A stretch of 64,000 nt of DNA. It comes from Hydractinia symbiolongicarpus. Lineage: Eukaryota > Cnidaria > Hydrozoa > Anthoathecata > Hydractiniidae. The stretch's first letter is position 1. Every line of letters starts with the position of its first letter. The notes under the pieces were generated by a model. It was not told the DNA's origin, made no database searches, and saw only the letters and a program-made list of their open reading frames with translations. This document shows, piece after piece, positions 36,301 through 49,589 of the stretch. Made by a program: the position numbers and the translations under genes. Location: positions 27,771,501 to 27,835,500 of the forward strand of contig NC_079880.1 of assembly GCF_029227915.1 (NCBI RefSeq), given 5' to 3'.

Positions 36301-37910
36301 CTCATCAAAAATGAAAACATTTTTAAAAACTACAAGTCTTATGCGTTTTAGTGGTGAAAAAATAATTTAAAAAATCGTTCTGGAAATGAGTTTACTCACA
36401 GGGTACTTTCTTTGTATACATTCGACTATACGGGCCAAGCCCGGGATTCACGGGAAATCGCGGGTTTTCGTTTGCCGGCGATTAAACTTCTTTTATTCAG
36501 CGTCTCATCAAAAATGAAAACATTTTTGAAAACTACAAGTCTTATGCGTTTTAGTGGTGAAAAAATAATTTAAAAAATCGTTCTGGAAATGAGTTTACCC
36601 ACAGGGTACTTTCTTTGTATACATTCGCCTATACGGGCCAAGCCCGGGATTTACGGGAAATCTCGAGTTTTCGTTTTCCGGCGATTAAACCTTTTTCATT
36701 AAGCGTCTCATCAAAAATGAAAACATTTTTGAAAACTACAAGTCTCATGCGTTTTAGTGGTGAAAAAATAAATTAAAAAATCGTTCGGGAAATAAGTTTA
36801 CTTCCTGGGTACTTTCTTTGTATACTTTTGACTATACGGGCCAAGCCCGGGATTTACGGGAAATCGCGGGTTTTCGTTTGCCGGCGATTAAACTTCTTTT
36901 ATTCAGCGTCTCATCAAAAATGAAAACATTTTTAAAAACTACAAGTCTTATGCGTTTTAGTGGTGAAAAAATAATTTAAAAAATCGTTCTGGAAATGAGT
37001 TTACCCACAGGGTACTTTCTTTGTATACATTCGACTATACGGGCCAAGCCCGGGATTTACGGGAAATCGCGGGTTTTCGTTTGCCGGCGATTAAACCTCT
37101 TTCATTAAGCGTCTCATCAAAAATGAAAACAATTTTGAAAACTACAAGTCTCATGCGTTTTAGTGGTAAAAAAAAAAATTAAAACATCGTTCGGGAAATG
37201 AGTTTAACCCTGGGTACTTTCTTTGTATACATTCGACTATACGGGCCAAGCCCGGGATTTACGGGAAATCGCGGGATTTCGTTTGCCGGCGATTAAACCT
37301 CTTTCATTAAGCGTCTCATCAAAAATGAAAACATTTTTGAAAACTGCAAGTCTCATGCGTTTTAGTGGTGAAAAAATGATTTAAAAAATCGTTCTGGAAA
37401 TAAGTTTACTCACAGGGTACTTTCTTTGTATACATTCGCCTATACGGGCCAAGCCCGGGATTTACGGGAAATCTCGAGTTTTCGTTTGCCGGCGATTAAA
37501 CCTTTTTCATTAAGCGTCTCATCAAAAATGAAAACATTTTTGAAAACTACAAGTCTCATGCGTTTTAGTGGTGAAAAAATAAATTAAAAAATCGTTCGGG
37601 AAATAAGTTTACTTCCTGGGTACTTTCTTTGTATACTTTTGACTATACGGGCCAAGCCCGGGATTTACGGGAAATCGCGGGTTTTCGTTTGCCGGCGATT
37701 AAACTTCTTTTATTCAGCGTCTCATCAAAAATGAAAACATTTTTAAAAACTACAAGTCTTATGCGTTTTAGTGGTGAAAAAATAATTTAAAAAATCGTTC
37801 TGGAAATGAGTTTACTCACAGGGTACTTTCTTTGTATACATTCGACTATACGGGCCAAGCCCGGGATTCACGGGAAATCGCGGGTTTTCGTTTGCCGGCG
37901 ATTAAACCTC
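33300..37910. repeat. Variable-length HOR cassette (6-, 4- and 7-unit steps) marked by CTCGAG
   Basis: Two tracers repeat. TTAAAACATC, together with a one-base loss giving GAGTTTAACCCTGGG, occurs at 33731, 34948, 35759 and 37179 (steps 1217, 811 and 1420 bp). TCTCGAG occurs at 34024, 35241, 36052, 36661 and 37472 (steps 1217, 811, 609 and 811 bp). The same units are used with different numbers of intervening monomers, so the cassette has been copied with deletions or insertions of whole units. GGGATTCACGGG at about 34415, 36443 and 37863 is a third tracer. Confidence 0.85.
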
Positions 37911-40900
37911 TTTCATTAAGCCTCTCATCAAAAATGAAAACATTTTTGAAAACTACAAGTCTCATGCGTTTTAGTGGTGAAAAAAAAATTTAAAAAATCG
38001 TTCGGGAAATGAGTTTACTACCTGGGTACTTTCTTTGTATACATTCGACTATACGGGCCAAGCCCGGCATTTACGGGAAATCGCGAGTTTTCGTTTGCCG
38101 GCGATTAAACCTCTTTCATCAAGCGTCTCATCAAAAATGAAAATATTTTTGAAAACTACAAGCCTCATGCGCTTTAGTGGTGAAAAAATAAATTAAAAAA
38201 TCGTTCGGGAAATGAGTTTACTTCCTGGGTACTTTCTTTGTATACTTTTGACTATACGGGCCAAGCCCGGGATTTACGGGAAATCGCGGGTTTTCGTTTG
38301 CCGGCGATTAAACTTCTTTTATTCAGCGTCTCATCAAAAATGAAAACATTTTTGAAAACTACAAGTCTTATGCGTTTTAGTGGTGAAAAAATAATTTAAA
38401 AAATCGTTCTGGAAATGAGTTTACCCACAGGGTACTTTCTTTGTATACATTCGACTATACGGGCCAAACCCGGGATTTACGGGAAATCGCGGGTTTTCGT
38501 TTGCCGGCGATTAAACCTCTTTCATTAAGCGTCTCATCAAAAATGAAAACAATTTTAAAAACTACAAGTCTCATGCGTTTTAGTGGTAAAAAAAAAATTT
38601 AAAAAATCGTTCGGGAAAGAAGTTTAATCCCTGGGTACTTTCTTTGTATACATTCGACTATACGGGCCAAGCCCGGGATTTACGGGAAATCGCGGGATTT
38701 CGTTTGCCGGCGATTAAACCTCTTTCATTAAGCGTCTCATCAAAAATGAAAACATTTTTGAAAACTGCAAGTCTCATGCGTTTTAGTGGTGAAAAGATAA
38801 TTTAAAAAATCGTTTTGGAAATGAGTTTAATCCCTGGGTACTTTCTTTGTATACATTCGACTATACGGGCCAAGCCCGGGATTTACGGGAAATCGCGGGA
38901 TTTCGTTTGCCGGCGATTAAACCTCTTTCATTAAGCGTCTCATCAAAAATGAAAACATTTTTGAAAACTGCAAGTCTCATGCGTTTTAGTGGTGAAAAGA
39001 TAATTTAAAAAATCGTTTTGGAAATGAGTTTACTCACAGGGTACTTTCTTTGTATACATTCGACTATACGGGCCAAGCCCGGGATTTACGGGAAATCGCG
39101 GGTTTTCGTTTGCCGGCGATTAAACCTCTTTCATTAAGCGTCTCATCAAAAATGAAAACAATTTTGAAAACTACAAGTCTCATGCGTTTTAGTGGTAAAA
39201 AAAAAATTTAAAAAATCGTTCGGGAAATGAGTTTAATCCCTGGGTACTTTCTTTGTATACATTCGACTATACGGGCCAAGCCCGGGATTTACGGGAAATC
39301 GCGGGATTTCGTTTGCCGGCGATTAAACCTCTTTCATTAAGCGTCTCATCAAAAATGAAAACATTTTTGAAAACTGCAAGTCTCATGCAATTTAGTGGTG
39401 AAAAGATAATTTAAAAAATCGTTTTGGAAATGAGTTTACTCACAGGGTACTTTCTTTGTATACATTCGACTATACGGGCCAAGCCTGGGATTTACGGGAA
39501 ATCGCGGGTTTTCGTTTGCCGGCGATTAAACAACTTTTATTCAGCGTCTCATCAAAAATGAAAACATTTTTGAAACTACAAGTCTCATGCGTTTTAGTGG
39601 TAAAAAAAAAATTTAAAAAATCGTTCGGGAAATGAGTTTACTTTCTGGGTACTTTCTTTGTATACTTTTTACTATACGGGCCAAGCCCGGGATTTACGGG
39701 AAATCGCGGGTTTTCGTTTGCCGGCGATTAAACTTCTTTTATTCAGCGTCTCATCAAAAATGAAAACATTTTTGAAAACTACAAGTTTTATGCGTTTTAG
39801 TGGTGAAAAAATAATTTAAAAAATCGTTCTGGAAATGAGTTTACTCACAGGGTACTTTCTTTGTATACATTCGCCTATACGGGCCAAGCCCGGGATTTAC
39901 GGGAAATCGCGAGTTTTCGTTTGCCGGCGATTAAACCTCTTTCATTAAGCGTCTCATCAAAATGAAAACATTTTTGAAAACTACAAGTCTCATGCGTTTT
40001 AGTGGTGAAAAAATAAATTAAAAAATCGTTCGGGAAATTAGTTTACTTCCTGGGTACTTTCTTTGTATACTTTTGACTATACGGGCCAAGCCCGGGATTT
40101 ACGGGAAATCGCGGGTTTTCGTTTGCCGGCGATTAAACTTCTTTTATTCAGCGTCTCATCAAAAATTAAAACATTTTTAAAAACTACAAGTCTTATGCGT
40201 TTTAGTGGTGAAAAAATAATTTAAAAAATCGTTCTGGAAATGAGTTTACTCACAGGGTACTTTCTTTGTATACATTCGACTATACGGGCCAAGCCCGGGT
40301 TTTACGGGAAATCGCGGGTTTTCGTTTGCCGGCGATTAAACCTCTTTCATTAAGCGTCTCATCAAAAATGAAAACATTTTTGAAAACTACAAGTCTCATG
40401 CGTTTTACTGGTGAAAAAAAAATTTAAAAAATTGTTCGGGAAATGAGTTTACTCCCTGGGTACTTTCTTTGTATACATTCGACTATACGGGCCAAGCCCG
40501 GGATTTACGGGAAATCGCGGGTTTTCGTTTGCCGGCGATTAAACCTCTTTCATTAAGCGTCTCATCAAAAATGAAAACATTTTTGAAAACTGCAAGTCTC
40601 ATGCGTTTCAGTGGTGAAAAAATAATTTAAAAAATCGTTCTGGAAATGAGTTTACTCACAGGGTACTTTCTTTGTATACATTCGACTATACGGGCCAAGC
40701 CCGGGATTTACGGGAAATCGCGGGTTTTCGTTTGCCGGCGATTAAACCTCTTTCATTAAGCGTCTCATCAAAAATGAAAACATTTCTGAAAACTACAAGT
40801 CTCATGCGTTTTAGTGGTGAAAAAAAATTTTAAAAAATCGTTCGGGAAATGAGTTTACTCCCTGGGTACTTTCTTTGTATACATTCGACTATACGGGCCA

Positions 40901-42711
40901 AGCCCGGGATTTACGGGAAATTGCGAGTTTTCGTTTGCCGGCGATTAAACCTCTTTCATTAAGCGTCTCATCAAAAATGAATACATTTTTGAAAACTACA
41001 AGTCTCATGCGTTTTACTGGTGAAAAAAAAATTTAAAAAATTGTTCGGGAAATGAGTTTACTCCCTGGGTACTTTCTTTGTATACATTCGACTATACGGG
41101 CCAAGCCCGGGATTTACGGGAAATCGCGGGTTTTCGTTTGCCGGCGATTAAACCTCTTTCATCAAGCGTCTCATCAAAAATGAAAACATTTTTGAAAACT
41201 GCAAGTCTCATGCGTTTTAGTGGTGAAAAAATAATTTAAAAAATCGTTCAGGAAATGAGTTTACTCACAGGGTACTTTCTTTGTATACATTCGACTATAC
41301 GGGCCAAGCCCGGGATTTACGGGAAATCGCGGGTTTTCGTTTGCCGGCGATTAAACCTCTTTCATTAAGCGTCTCATCAAAAATGAAAACATTTCTGAAA
41401 ACTACAAGTCTCATGCGTTTTAGTGGTGAAAAAAAATTTTAAAAAATCGTTCGGGAAATGAGTTTACTCCCTGGGTACTTTCTTTGTATACATTCGACTA
41501 TACGGGCCAAGCCCGGGATTTACGGGAAATTGCGAGTTTTCGTTTGCCGGCGATTAAACCTCTTTCATTAAGCGTCTCATCAAAAATGAATACATTTTTA
41601 AAAACTACAAGTCTCATGCGTTTTAGTGGTGAAAAAATAAATTAAAAAATCGTTCGGGAAATGAGTTTACTTCCTGGGTACTTTCTTTGTATACTTTTGA
41701 CTATACGGGCCAAGCCCGGGATTTACGGGAAATCGCGGGTTTTTGTTTGCCGGCGATTAAACTTCTTTTATTCAGCGTCTCATCAAAAATGAAAATATTA
41801 TTAAAAACTACAAGTCTCATGGCCTTTAGTTGTGAAATAATAATTTAAAAAATTGTTCGGGAAATGAGTTTACTTCCTGGGTACTTTCTTTGTATACTTT
41901 TGACTATACGGGCCGGGTCCGGATTTACGGGAAGTCACGGGTTTTCGTTTGCCGGCGATTAAACTTGTTTTAGTTAGCGTCTCATCAAAAATGAAAGCAT
42001 TTTTGAAAACTACAAGTCTCATGGGCTTTAGTGGTAAAATAATAATTTAAAAAATCGTTCGGGAAATGAGTTTACTCCCTGGGTACTTTCTTTGTATACT
42101 TTTGACTATACGGGCCGAGTCCGGATTTACGGGAAGTCGCGGGTTTTCGTTTGCCGGCGATTAAACTTCTTTTATTCAGCGTCTCATCAAAAATGAAAAC
42201 ATTTTTAAAAACTACAAGTCTCAAGCGTTTTAGTGGTGAAAAAAATATTTAAAAAATCGTTCGGGAAATGAGTTTACTCCCTGGGTACTTTCTTTGTATA
42301 CATTCGACTATGCGGGCCAAGCCCGGGATTTACGGGAAATCTCGGGATTTCGTTTGCCGGCGATTAAACCTCTTTCATTAAGCGTCTCATCAAAAATGAA
42401 AACATTTTTGAAAACTACAAGTCTCATGTGTTTTAGTGGTGAAAAAAAAATATAAAAAATCGTTCTGGAAATGAGTTTACTCACAGGTTACTTTCTTTGT
42501 ATACATTCGACTATACGGGCCAAGCCCGGGATTTACGGGAAATCGCGAGTTTTTGTTTGCCGGCGATTAAACCTCTTTCAATAAGCGTCTCATCAAAAAT
42601 GAAAACATTTTTGAAAACTACAAGTCTCATGCGTTTTAGTGGTGAAAAAATAAATTAAAAAATCGTTCGGGAAATGAGTTTACTTCCTGGGTACTTTCTT
42701 TGTATACTTTT
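37911..42711. repeat. Mixed monomers with a short 3-mer duplication
   Basis: Units with GTTTAATCCCTGGG occur near 38623, 38825 and 39229, and a 1-base loss gives TTTTTGAAACTACAAG near 39568. Another single-base loss reads TCATCAAAATGAAAAC near 39955. CATGGCC- and CATGGGC-class units reappear at 41.8-42.1 kb. Besides the 609-bp duplication listed separately, I see no clean HOR and no gene here. Confidence 0.75.
40320..41600. repeat. 3-mer tandem duplication, 609 bp x 2
   Basis: Marks 609 bp apart are TTTTACTGGTGAAA with AAATTGTTCGGG, ATTTTAAAAAATCG (40827 and 41436), AAATTGCGAGTTTTCG, and ATGAATACATTTTT (about 40977 and 41586). Start and end are approximate. Confidence 0.8.
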
Positions 42712-45700
42712 GACTATACGGGCCCAGCCCGGGATTTACGGGAAATCGCGGGTTTTTGTTTGCCGGCGATTAAACTTCTTTTATTCAGCGTCTCATCAAA
42801 AATGAAAACATTTTTGAAAACTACAAGTCTTATTCGTTTTAGTGGTGAAAAAATAATTTAAAAAATCGTTTTGGAAATGAGTTTACTCACAGGGTACTTT
42901 CTTTGTATACATTCAACTATACGGGCCAAGCCCGGGATTTACGGGAAATCGCGAGTTTTCGTTTGCCGGCGATTAAACCTCTTTCATTAAGCGTCTCATC
43001 AAAAATGAAAACATTTTTGAAAACTACAAGTCTCATGCGTTTTAGTGGTGAAAAAATAAAATAAAAAATCGTTCGGGAAATGAGTTTACTTCCTGGGTAC
43101 TTTCTTTGTATACTTTTGACTATACGGGCCAAGCCCGGGATTTACGGGAAATCGCGGGTTTTCGTTTGCCGGCGATTAAACTTCTTTTATTCAGCGTCTC
43201 ATCAAAAATGAAAACATTTTTAAAAACTACAAGTCTTATGCGTTTTAGTGGTGAAAAAATAATTTAAAAAATCGTTCTGGAAATGAGTTTACTCACAGGG
43301 TACTTTCTTTGTATACATTCGACTATACGGGCCAAGCCCGGGATTTACGGGAAATCGCGGGTTTTCGTTTGCCGGCGATTAAACCTCTTTCATTAAGCGT
43401 CTCATTAAAAATGAAAACATTTTTGAAAACTGCAAGTCTCATGCGTTTTAGTGGTGAAAAGATAATTTAAAAAATCGTTTTGGAAATGAGTTTACTCACA
43501 GGGTACTTTCTTTGTATACATTCGACTATACGGGCCAAGGCTTGGATTTACGGAAAATCGCGGGTTTTCGTTTGCCGGCGATTAAACCACTTTTATTTAG
43601 CGTCTCATCAAAAATGAAAACATTTTTGAAACTGCAAGTTTCATACGTTTTAGTGGTAAAAAAAAAATTTAAAAAATCGTTCGGGAAATGAGTTTACTCC
43701 CTGGGTACTTTCTTTGTATACATTCGACTATACGGGCCAAGCCCGGGATTTACGGGAAATTGCGGGATTTCGTTTGCCGGCGATTAAACCTCTTTCCTTA
43801 AGCGTCTCATCAAAAATGAAAACATTTTTGAAAACTGCAAGTCTCATGCGTTTTACTGGTGAAAAGATAATTTAAAAAATCGTTTTGGAAATGAGTTTAC
43901 TCACAGGGTACTTTCTTTGCATACATTCGACTATACGGGCCTAGCCCGGGATTTACGGGAAATCGCGGGTTTTCGTTTGCCGGCAATTAAACCTCTTTCA
44001 TTAAGCGTCTCATCAAAAATGAAAACATTTTTGAAAACTACAAGTCTTATGCGTTTTAGTGGTAAAAAAAAAATTAAAAAAATCGTTCGGGAAATGAGTT
44101 TACTCCCTGGGTACTTTCTTTGTATACTTTTGACTATACGGGCCGAGTCCGGGATTCACGGGAAATCGCAGGTTTTCGTTTGCCGACGATTAAACTTCCT
44201 TTATTCAGCGTCTCATCAAAAATGAAAACATTTTTGAAAACTGCAAGTCTCATGCGTTTTACTGGTGAAAAGATAATTTAAAAAATCGTTTTGGAAATGA
44301 GTTTACTCACAGGGTACTTTCTTTGCATACATTCGACTATACGGGCCCAGCCCGGGATTTACGGGAAATCGCGGGTTTTTGTTTGCCGGCGATTAAACTT
44401 CTTTTATTCAGCGTCTCATCAAAAATGAAAACATTTTTGAAAATTACAAGTCTTATTCGATTTAGTGGTGAAAAAATAATTTAAAAAATCGTTTTGGAAA
44501 TGAGTTTACTCACAGGGTACTTTCTTTGTATACATTCAACTATACGGGCCAAGCCCGGGATTTACGGGAAATCGCGAGTTTTCGTTTGCCGGCGATTAAA
44601 CCTCTTTCATTAAGCGTCTCATCAAAAATGAAAACATTTTTGAAAACTACAAGTCTCATGCGTTTTAGTGGTGAAAAAATAAAATAAAAAATCGTTCGGG
44701 AAATGAGTTTACTTCCTGGGTACTTTCTTTGTATACTTTTGACTATACGGGCCAAGCCCGGGATTTACGGGAAATCGCGGGTTTTCGTTTGCCGGCGATT
44801 AAACTTCTTTTATTCAGCGTCTCATCAAAAATGAAAACATTTTTAAAAACTACAAGTCTTATGCGTTTTAGTGGTGAAAAAATAATTTAAAAAATCGTTC
44901 TGGAAATGAGTTTACTCACAGGGTACTTTCTTTGTATACATTCGACTATACGGGCCAAGCCCGGGATTTACGGGAAATCGCGGGTTTTTGTTTGCCGGCG
45001 ATTAAACCTCTTTCATTAAGCGTCTCATTAAAAATGAAAACATTTTTGAAAACTGCAAGTCTCATGCGTTTTAGTGGTGAAAAGATAATTTAAAAAATCG
45101 TTTTGGAAATGAGTTTACTCACAGGGTACTTTCTTTGTATACATTCGACTATACGGGCCAAGGCTGGGATTTACGGAAAATCGCGGGTTTTCGTTTGCCG
45201 GCGATTAAACCACTTTTATTTAGCGTCTCATCAAAAATGAAAACATTTTTGAAACTGCAAGTTTCATACGTTTTAGTGGTAAAAAAAAAATTTAAAAAAT
45301 CGTTCGGGAAATGAGTTTACTCCCTGGGTACTTTCTTTGTATACATTCGACTATACGGGCCAAGCCCGGGATTTACGGGAAATCGCAGGATTTCGTTTGC
45401 CGGCGATTAAACCTCTTTCCTTAAGCGTCTCATCAAAAATGAAAACATTTTTGAAAACTGCAAGTCTCATGCGTTTTACTGGTGAAAAGATAATTTAAAA
45501 AATCGTTTTGGAAATGAGTTTACTCACAGGGTACTTTCTTTGCATACATTCGACTATACGGGCCTAGCCCGGGATTTACGGGAAATCGCGGGTTTTCGTT
45601 TGCCGGCGATTAAACCTCTTTCATTAAGCGTCTCATCAAAAATGAAAACATTTTTGAAAACTACAAGTCTTATGCGTTTTAGTGGTAAAAAAAAAATTAA

Positions 45701-45957
45701 AAAAATCGTTCGGGAAATGAGTTTACTCCCTGGGTACTTTCTTTGTATACTTTTGACTATACGGGCCGAGTCCGGGATTCACGGGAAATCGCAGGTTTTC
45801 GTTTGCCGGCGATTAAACTTCCTTTATTCAGCGTCTCATCAAAAATGAAAACATTTTTGAAAACTGCAAGTCTCATGCGTTTTACTGGTGAAAAGATAAT
45901 TTAAAAAATCGTTTTGGAAATGAGTTTACTCACAGGGTACTTTCTTTGCATACATTC
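42712..45957. repeat. Tandem duplication of an 8-mer HOR, 1623 bp x 2
   Basis: Copies are about 42712-44334 and 44335-45957. GGGCCCAGCCC (GGCCCAG at 42721 and 44344), ATAAAATAAAAAATCG, TTTCATACG, TTGCATACATTCG and GGCCTAGCCCGGG recur at 1623 bp. At least eight substitutions separate the copies, for example CAAGGCTTGG against CAAGGCTGGG and GCCGGCAATT against GCCGGCGATT. This pair is therefore older than the pair at 2.6-5.9 kb. Confidence 0.88.
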
Positions 45958-46252
45958 GACTATACGGGCCTAGCCCGGGATTTACGGGAAATCGCGGGTT
46001 TTCGTTTGCCGGCGATTAAACCTCTTTCATTAAGCGTCTCATCAAAAATGAAAACATTTTTGAAAACTACAAGTCTTATGCGTTTTAGTGGTAAAAAAAA
46101 AATTAAAAAAATTGTTCGGGAAATGAGTTTACTCCCTGGGTACTTTCTTTGTATACTTTTGACTATACGGGCCGAGTCCGGGATTCACGGGAAATCGCAG
46201 GTTTTCGTTTGCCGGCGATTAAACTTCCTTTATTCAGCGTCTCATCAAAAAT
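45441..46252. repeat. 2-mer tandem duplication, 406 bp x 2
   Basis: The units beginning at 45441 and 45847 (TTTTACTGGTGAAAAG, TTGCATACATTCG, GGCCTAGCCC, then GGGATTCACGGG with GCAGGTTTTCG) repeat as a dimer with a 406-bp step. The equal frames at 45540-45848 and 45946-46254 are this duplication and not genes. One visible change is ATTGTTCGGG near 46111 against ATCGTTCGGG. Confidence 0.88.
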
Positions 46253-49200
46253 GAAAACATTTTTGAAAACTACAAGTCTCATGCGTTTTAGTGGTGAAAA
46301 AATAAATTAAAAAATCGTTCGGGAAATGAGTTTACTTCCTGGGTACTTTCTTTGTATACTTTTGACTATACGGGCCAAGCCCGGGATTTACGGGAAATCG
46401 CGGGTTTTCGTTTGCCGGCGATTAAACTTCTTTTAGTCAGCGTCTCATCAAAAATGAAAACATTTTTGAAAACTACAAGTCTCAAGCGTTTTAGTGGTGA
46501 AAAAAAAATTTAAAAAATCGTTCGGGAAATGAGTTTACTCCCTGGGTACTTTCTTTGTATACATTTGACTATGCGGGCCAAGCCCGGGATTTACGGGAAA
46601 TCGCGGGATTTCGTTTGCCGGCGATTAAACCTCTTTCATTAAGCGTCTCATCAAAAATGAAAACATTTTTGAAAACTACAAGTCTCATGTGTTTTAGTGG
46701 TGAAAAAAAAAATTAAAAAATCGATCGGAAAATGAGTTTACTCCCTGGGTACTTTCTTTGTATACTTTTGACTATACGGGCCGAATCCGGGATTCACGGG
46801 AAATCGCAGGTTTTCGTTTGCCGGCGATTAAACTTCCTTTATTCAGCGTCTCATTAAAAATGAAAACATTTTTGAAAACTACAAGTCTCATGCGTTTTAG
46901 TGGGGAAAAAATAAATTAAAAAATCGTTCGGGAAATGAGTTTACTTCCTGGTTACTTTCTTTGTATACTTTTGACTATACGGGCCAAGCCCGGGATTTAC
47001 GGGAAATCGCGGGTTTTCGTTTGCCCGCGATTAAACTTCTTTTAGTCAGCGTCTCATCAAAAATGAAAACATTTTTGAAAACTACAAGTCTTATGCGTTT
47101 TAGTGGTGAAAAAATAATTTAAAAAATCGTTCTGGAAATGAGTTTACTCACAGGGTATTTTCTTTGTATACATTCGACTATACGGGCCAAGCCCGGGATT
47201 TACGGGAAATCGCGAGTTTTTGTTTGCCGGCGATTAAACTTCTTTTATTCAGCGTCTCTTCAAAAATGAAAACATTTTTAAAAACTACAAGTCTCATGGC
47301 CTTTAGTGGTGAAATAATAATTTAAAAAATCGTTCGGGAAATGGGTTTACACCCTGGGTACTTTCTTTGTATACTTTTGCCTATACGGGCCGAGTCCGGG
47401 ATTTACGGGAAGTCGCGGGTTTTCGTTTGCCGGCGATTAAACCTCTTTCATTAAGCGTCTCATCAAAAATGAAAACATTTTGGAAAACTGCAAGTCTCAT
47501 GCGTTTTAGTGGTGAAAAGATAATTTAAAAAATCGTTTTGGAAATGATTTTACTCACAGGGTACTTTCTTTGTATACATTCGACTATACGGGCCAAGCCC
47601 GGGATTTACGGGTAATCGCGGGTTTTCGTTTGCCGGCGATTAAACCACTTTCATTAAGCGTCTCATCAAAAATGAAAACATTTCTGAAAACTACAAGTCT
47701 CATGCGTTTTAGTGGTGAAAAAATAATTTAAAAAATCGTTCGGGAAATGAGTTTACTCCCTGGGTACTTTCTTTGTATTCTTTTGACTATACGGGCCGAG
47801 TCCGGATTTACGGGAAGACGCGGGTTTTTGTTTGCCGGCGATTAAACTTCTTTTATTCAGCGTCTCATCAAAAATGAAAACATTTTTAAAAACTACAAGT
47901 CTCATGGCCTTTAGTGGTGAAATAATAATTTAAAAACCGTTCGGGAAATGAGTTTACACCCTGGGTACTTTCTTTGTATACTTTAGCCTATACGGGCCGA
48001 GTCCGGGATTTACGGGAAGTCGCGGGTTTTTGTTTGCCGGCGATTAAACCTCTTTTATTCAGCGTCTCATCAAAAATGAAAACATTTTTAAAAACTACAA
48101 GTCTCATGGGCTTTAGTGGTGAAATATTAATTTAAAAAATCGTTCGGGAAATGAGTTTACTTCCTGGGTACTTTCCTTGTATACTTTTGACTATACGGGC
48201 CGAGTCCAGATTTACAGAAAGTCACGGGTTTTCGTTTGCCGGCGATTAAACTTGTTTTATTCAGCGTCTCATCAAAAATGAAAACATTTTTAAAAACTAC
48301 AAGTCTCATGGGCTTTAGTGGTGAAATAATAATTTAAAAAATCGTTCGGGAAATGAGTTTACACCCTGGGTACTTTCTTTGTATACTTTTGACTATACGG
48401 GCCAAACCCGGGATTTACTGGAAATCGCGGGTTTTCGTTTGCCGGCGATTAAACTTCTTTTATTCAGCGTCTCATCAAAAATGAAAACATATTTGAAAAC
48501 TACAAGTCTCAAGCGTTTTAGTGGTGAAAAAAAAATTTAAAAAATCGTTCGGGAAATGAGTTTACTCCCTGGGTACTTTCTTTGTATACATTCGACTATG
48601 CGGGCCAAGCCCGGGATTTACGGGAAATCGCGGGATTTCGTTCTTGGCGATTAAACCTCTTTCATTAAGCGTCTCATCAAAAATGAAAACATTTTTGAAA
48701 ACTACAAGTCTCATGTGTTTTAGTGGTGAAAAAAAAATTTAAAAAATCGATCGGGAAATGAGTTCACTCCATGGGTACTTTCTTTGTATACTTTTGACTA
48801 TACGGGCCGAGTCCGGGATTCACGGGAAATCGCAGGTTTTCGTTTGCCGGCGATTAAACTTCCTTTATTCAGCGTCTCATCAAAAATGAAAACATTTTTG
48901 AAAACTACAAGTCTCATGCGTTTTAGTGGTGAAAAAATAAATTAAAAAATCGTTCGGGAAATGAGTTTACTTCCTGGGTACTTTCTTTGTATACTTTTGA
49001 CTATACGGGCCAAGCCCGGGATTTACGGGAAATCGCGGGTTTTCGTTTGCCCGCGATTAAACTTCTTTTAGTCAGCGTCTCATCAAAAATGAAAACATTT
49101 TTGAAAACTACAAGTCTTATGCGTTTTAGTGGTGAAAAAATAATTTAAAAAATCGTTCTGGAAATGAGTTTACTCACAGGGTACTTTCTTTGTATACATT

Positions 49201-49589
49201 CGACTATACGGGCCAAGCCCGGGATTTACGGGAAATCGCGAGTTTTTGTTTGCCGGCGATTAAACTTCTTTTGTTCAGCGTCTCATCAAAAATGAAAACA
49301 TTTTTAAAAACTACAAGTCTCATGGCCTTTAGTGGTGAAATAATAATTTAAAAAATCGTTCGGGAAATGGGTTTACACCATGGGTACTTTCTTTGTATAC
49401 TTTTGCCTATACGGGCCGAGTCCGGGATTTACGGGAAGTCGCGGGTTTTCGTTTGCCGGCGATTAAACCTCTTTCATTAAGCGTCTCATCAAAAATGAAA
49501 ACATTTTGGAAAACTGCAAGTCTCATGCATTTTAGTGGTGAAAAGATAATTTAAAAAATCGTTTTGGAAATGATTTTACTCACAGGGTA
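46253..49589. repeat. Mixed monomers, left part of the 14-mer region
   Basis: Sequence from about 47.05 to 48.36 kb recurs at about 49.89-51.20 kb with a 2837-bp step. The indel mark TAAAAACCGT at 47931 and 50768 fixes the distance at 14 units. TTGCCCGCGA at 47021 and 49047 is 10 units apart, and GTTCTTGGCG at 48640 and 49654 is 5 units apart. The different steps show overlapping events. No gene or unique sequence is present. Confidence 0.8.
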
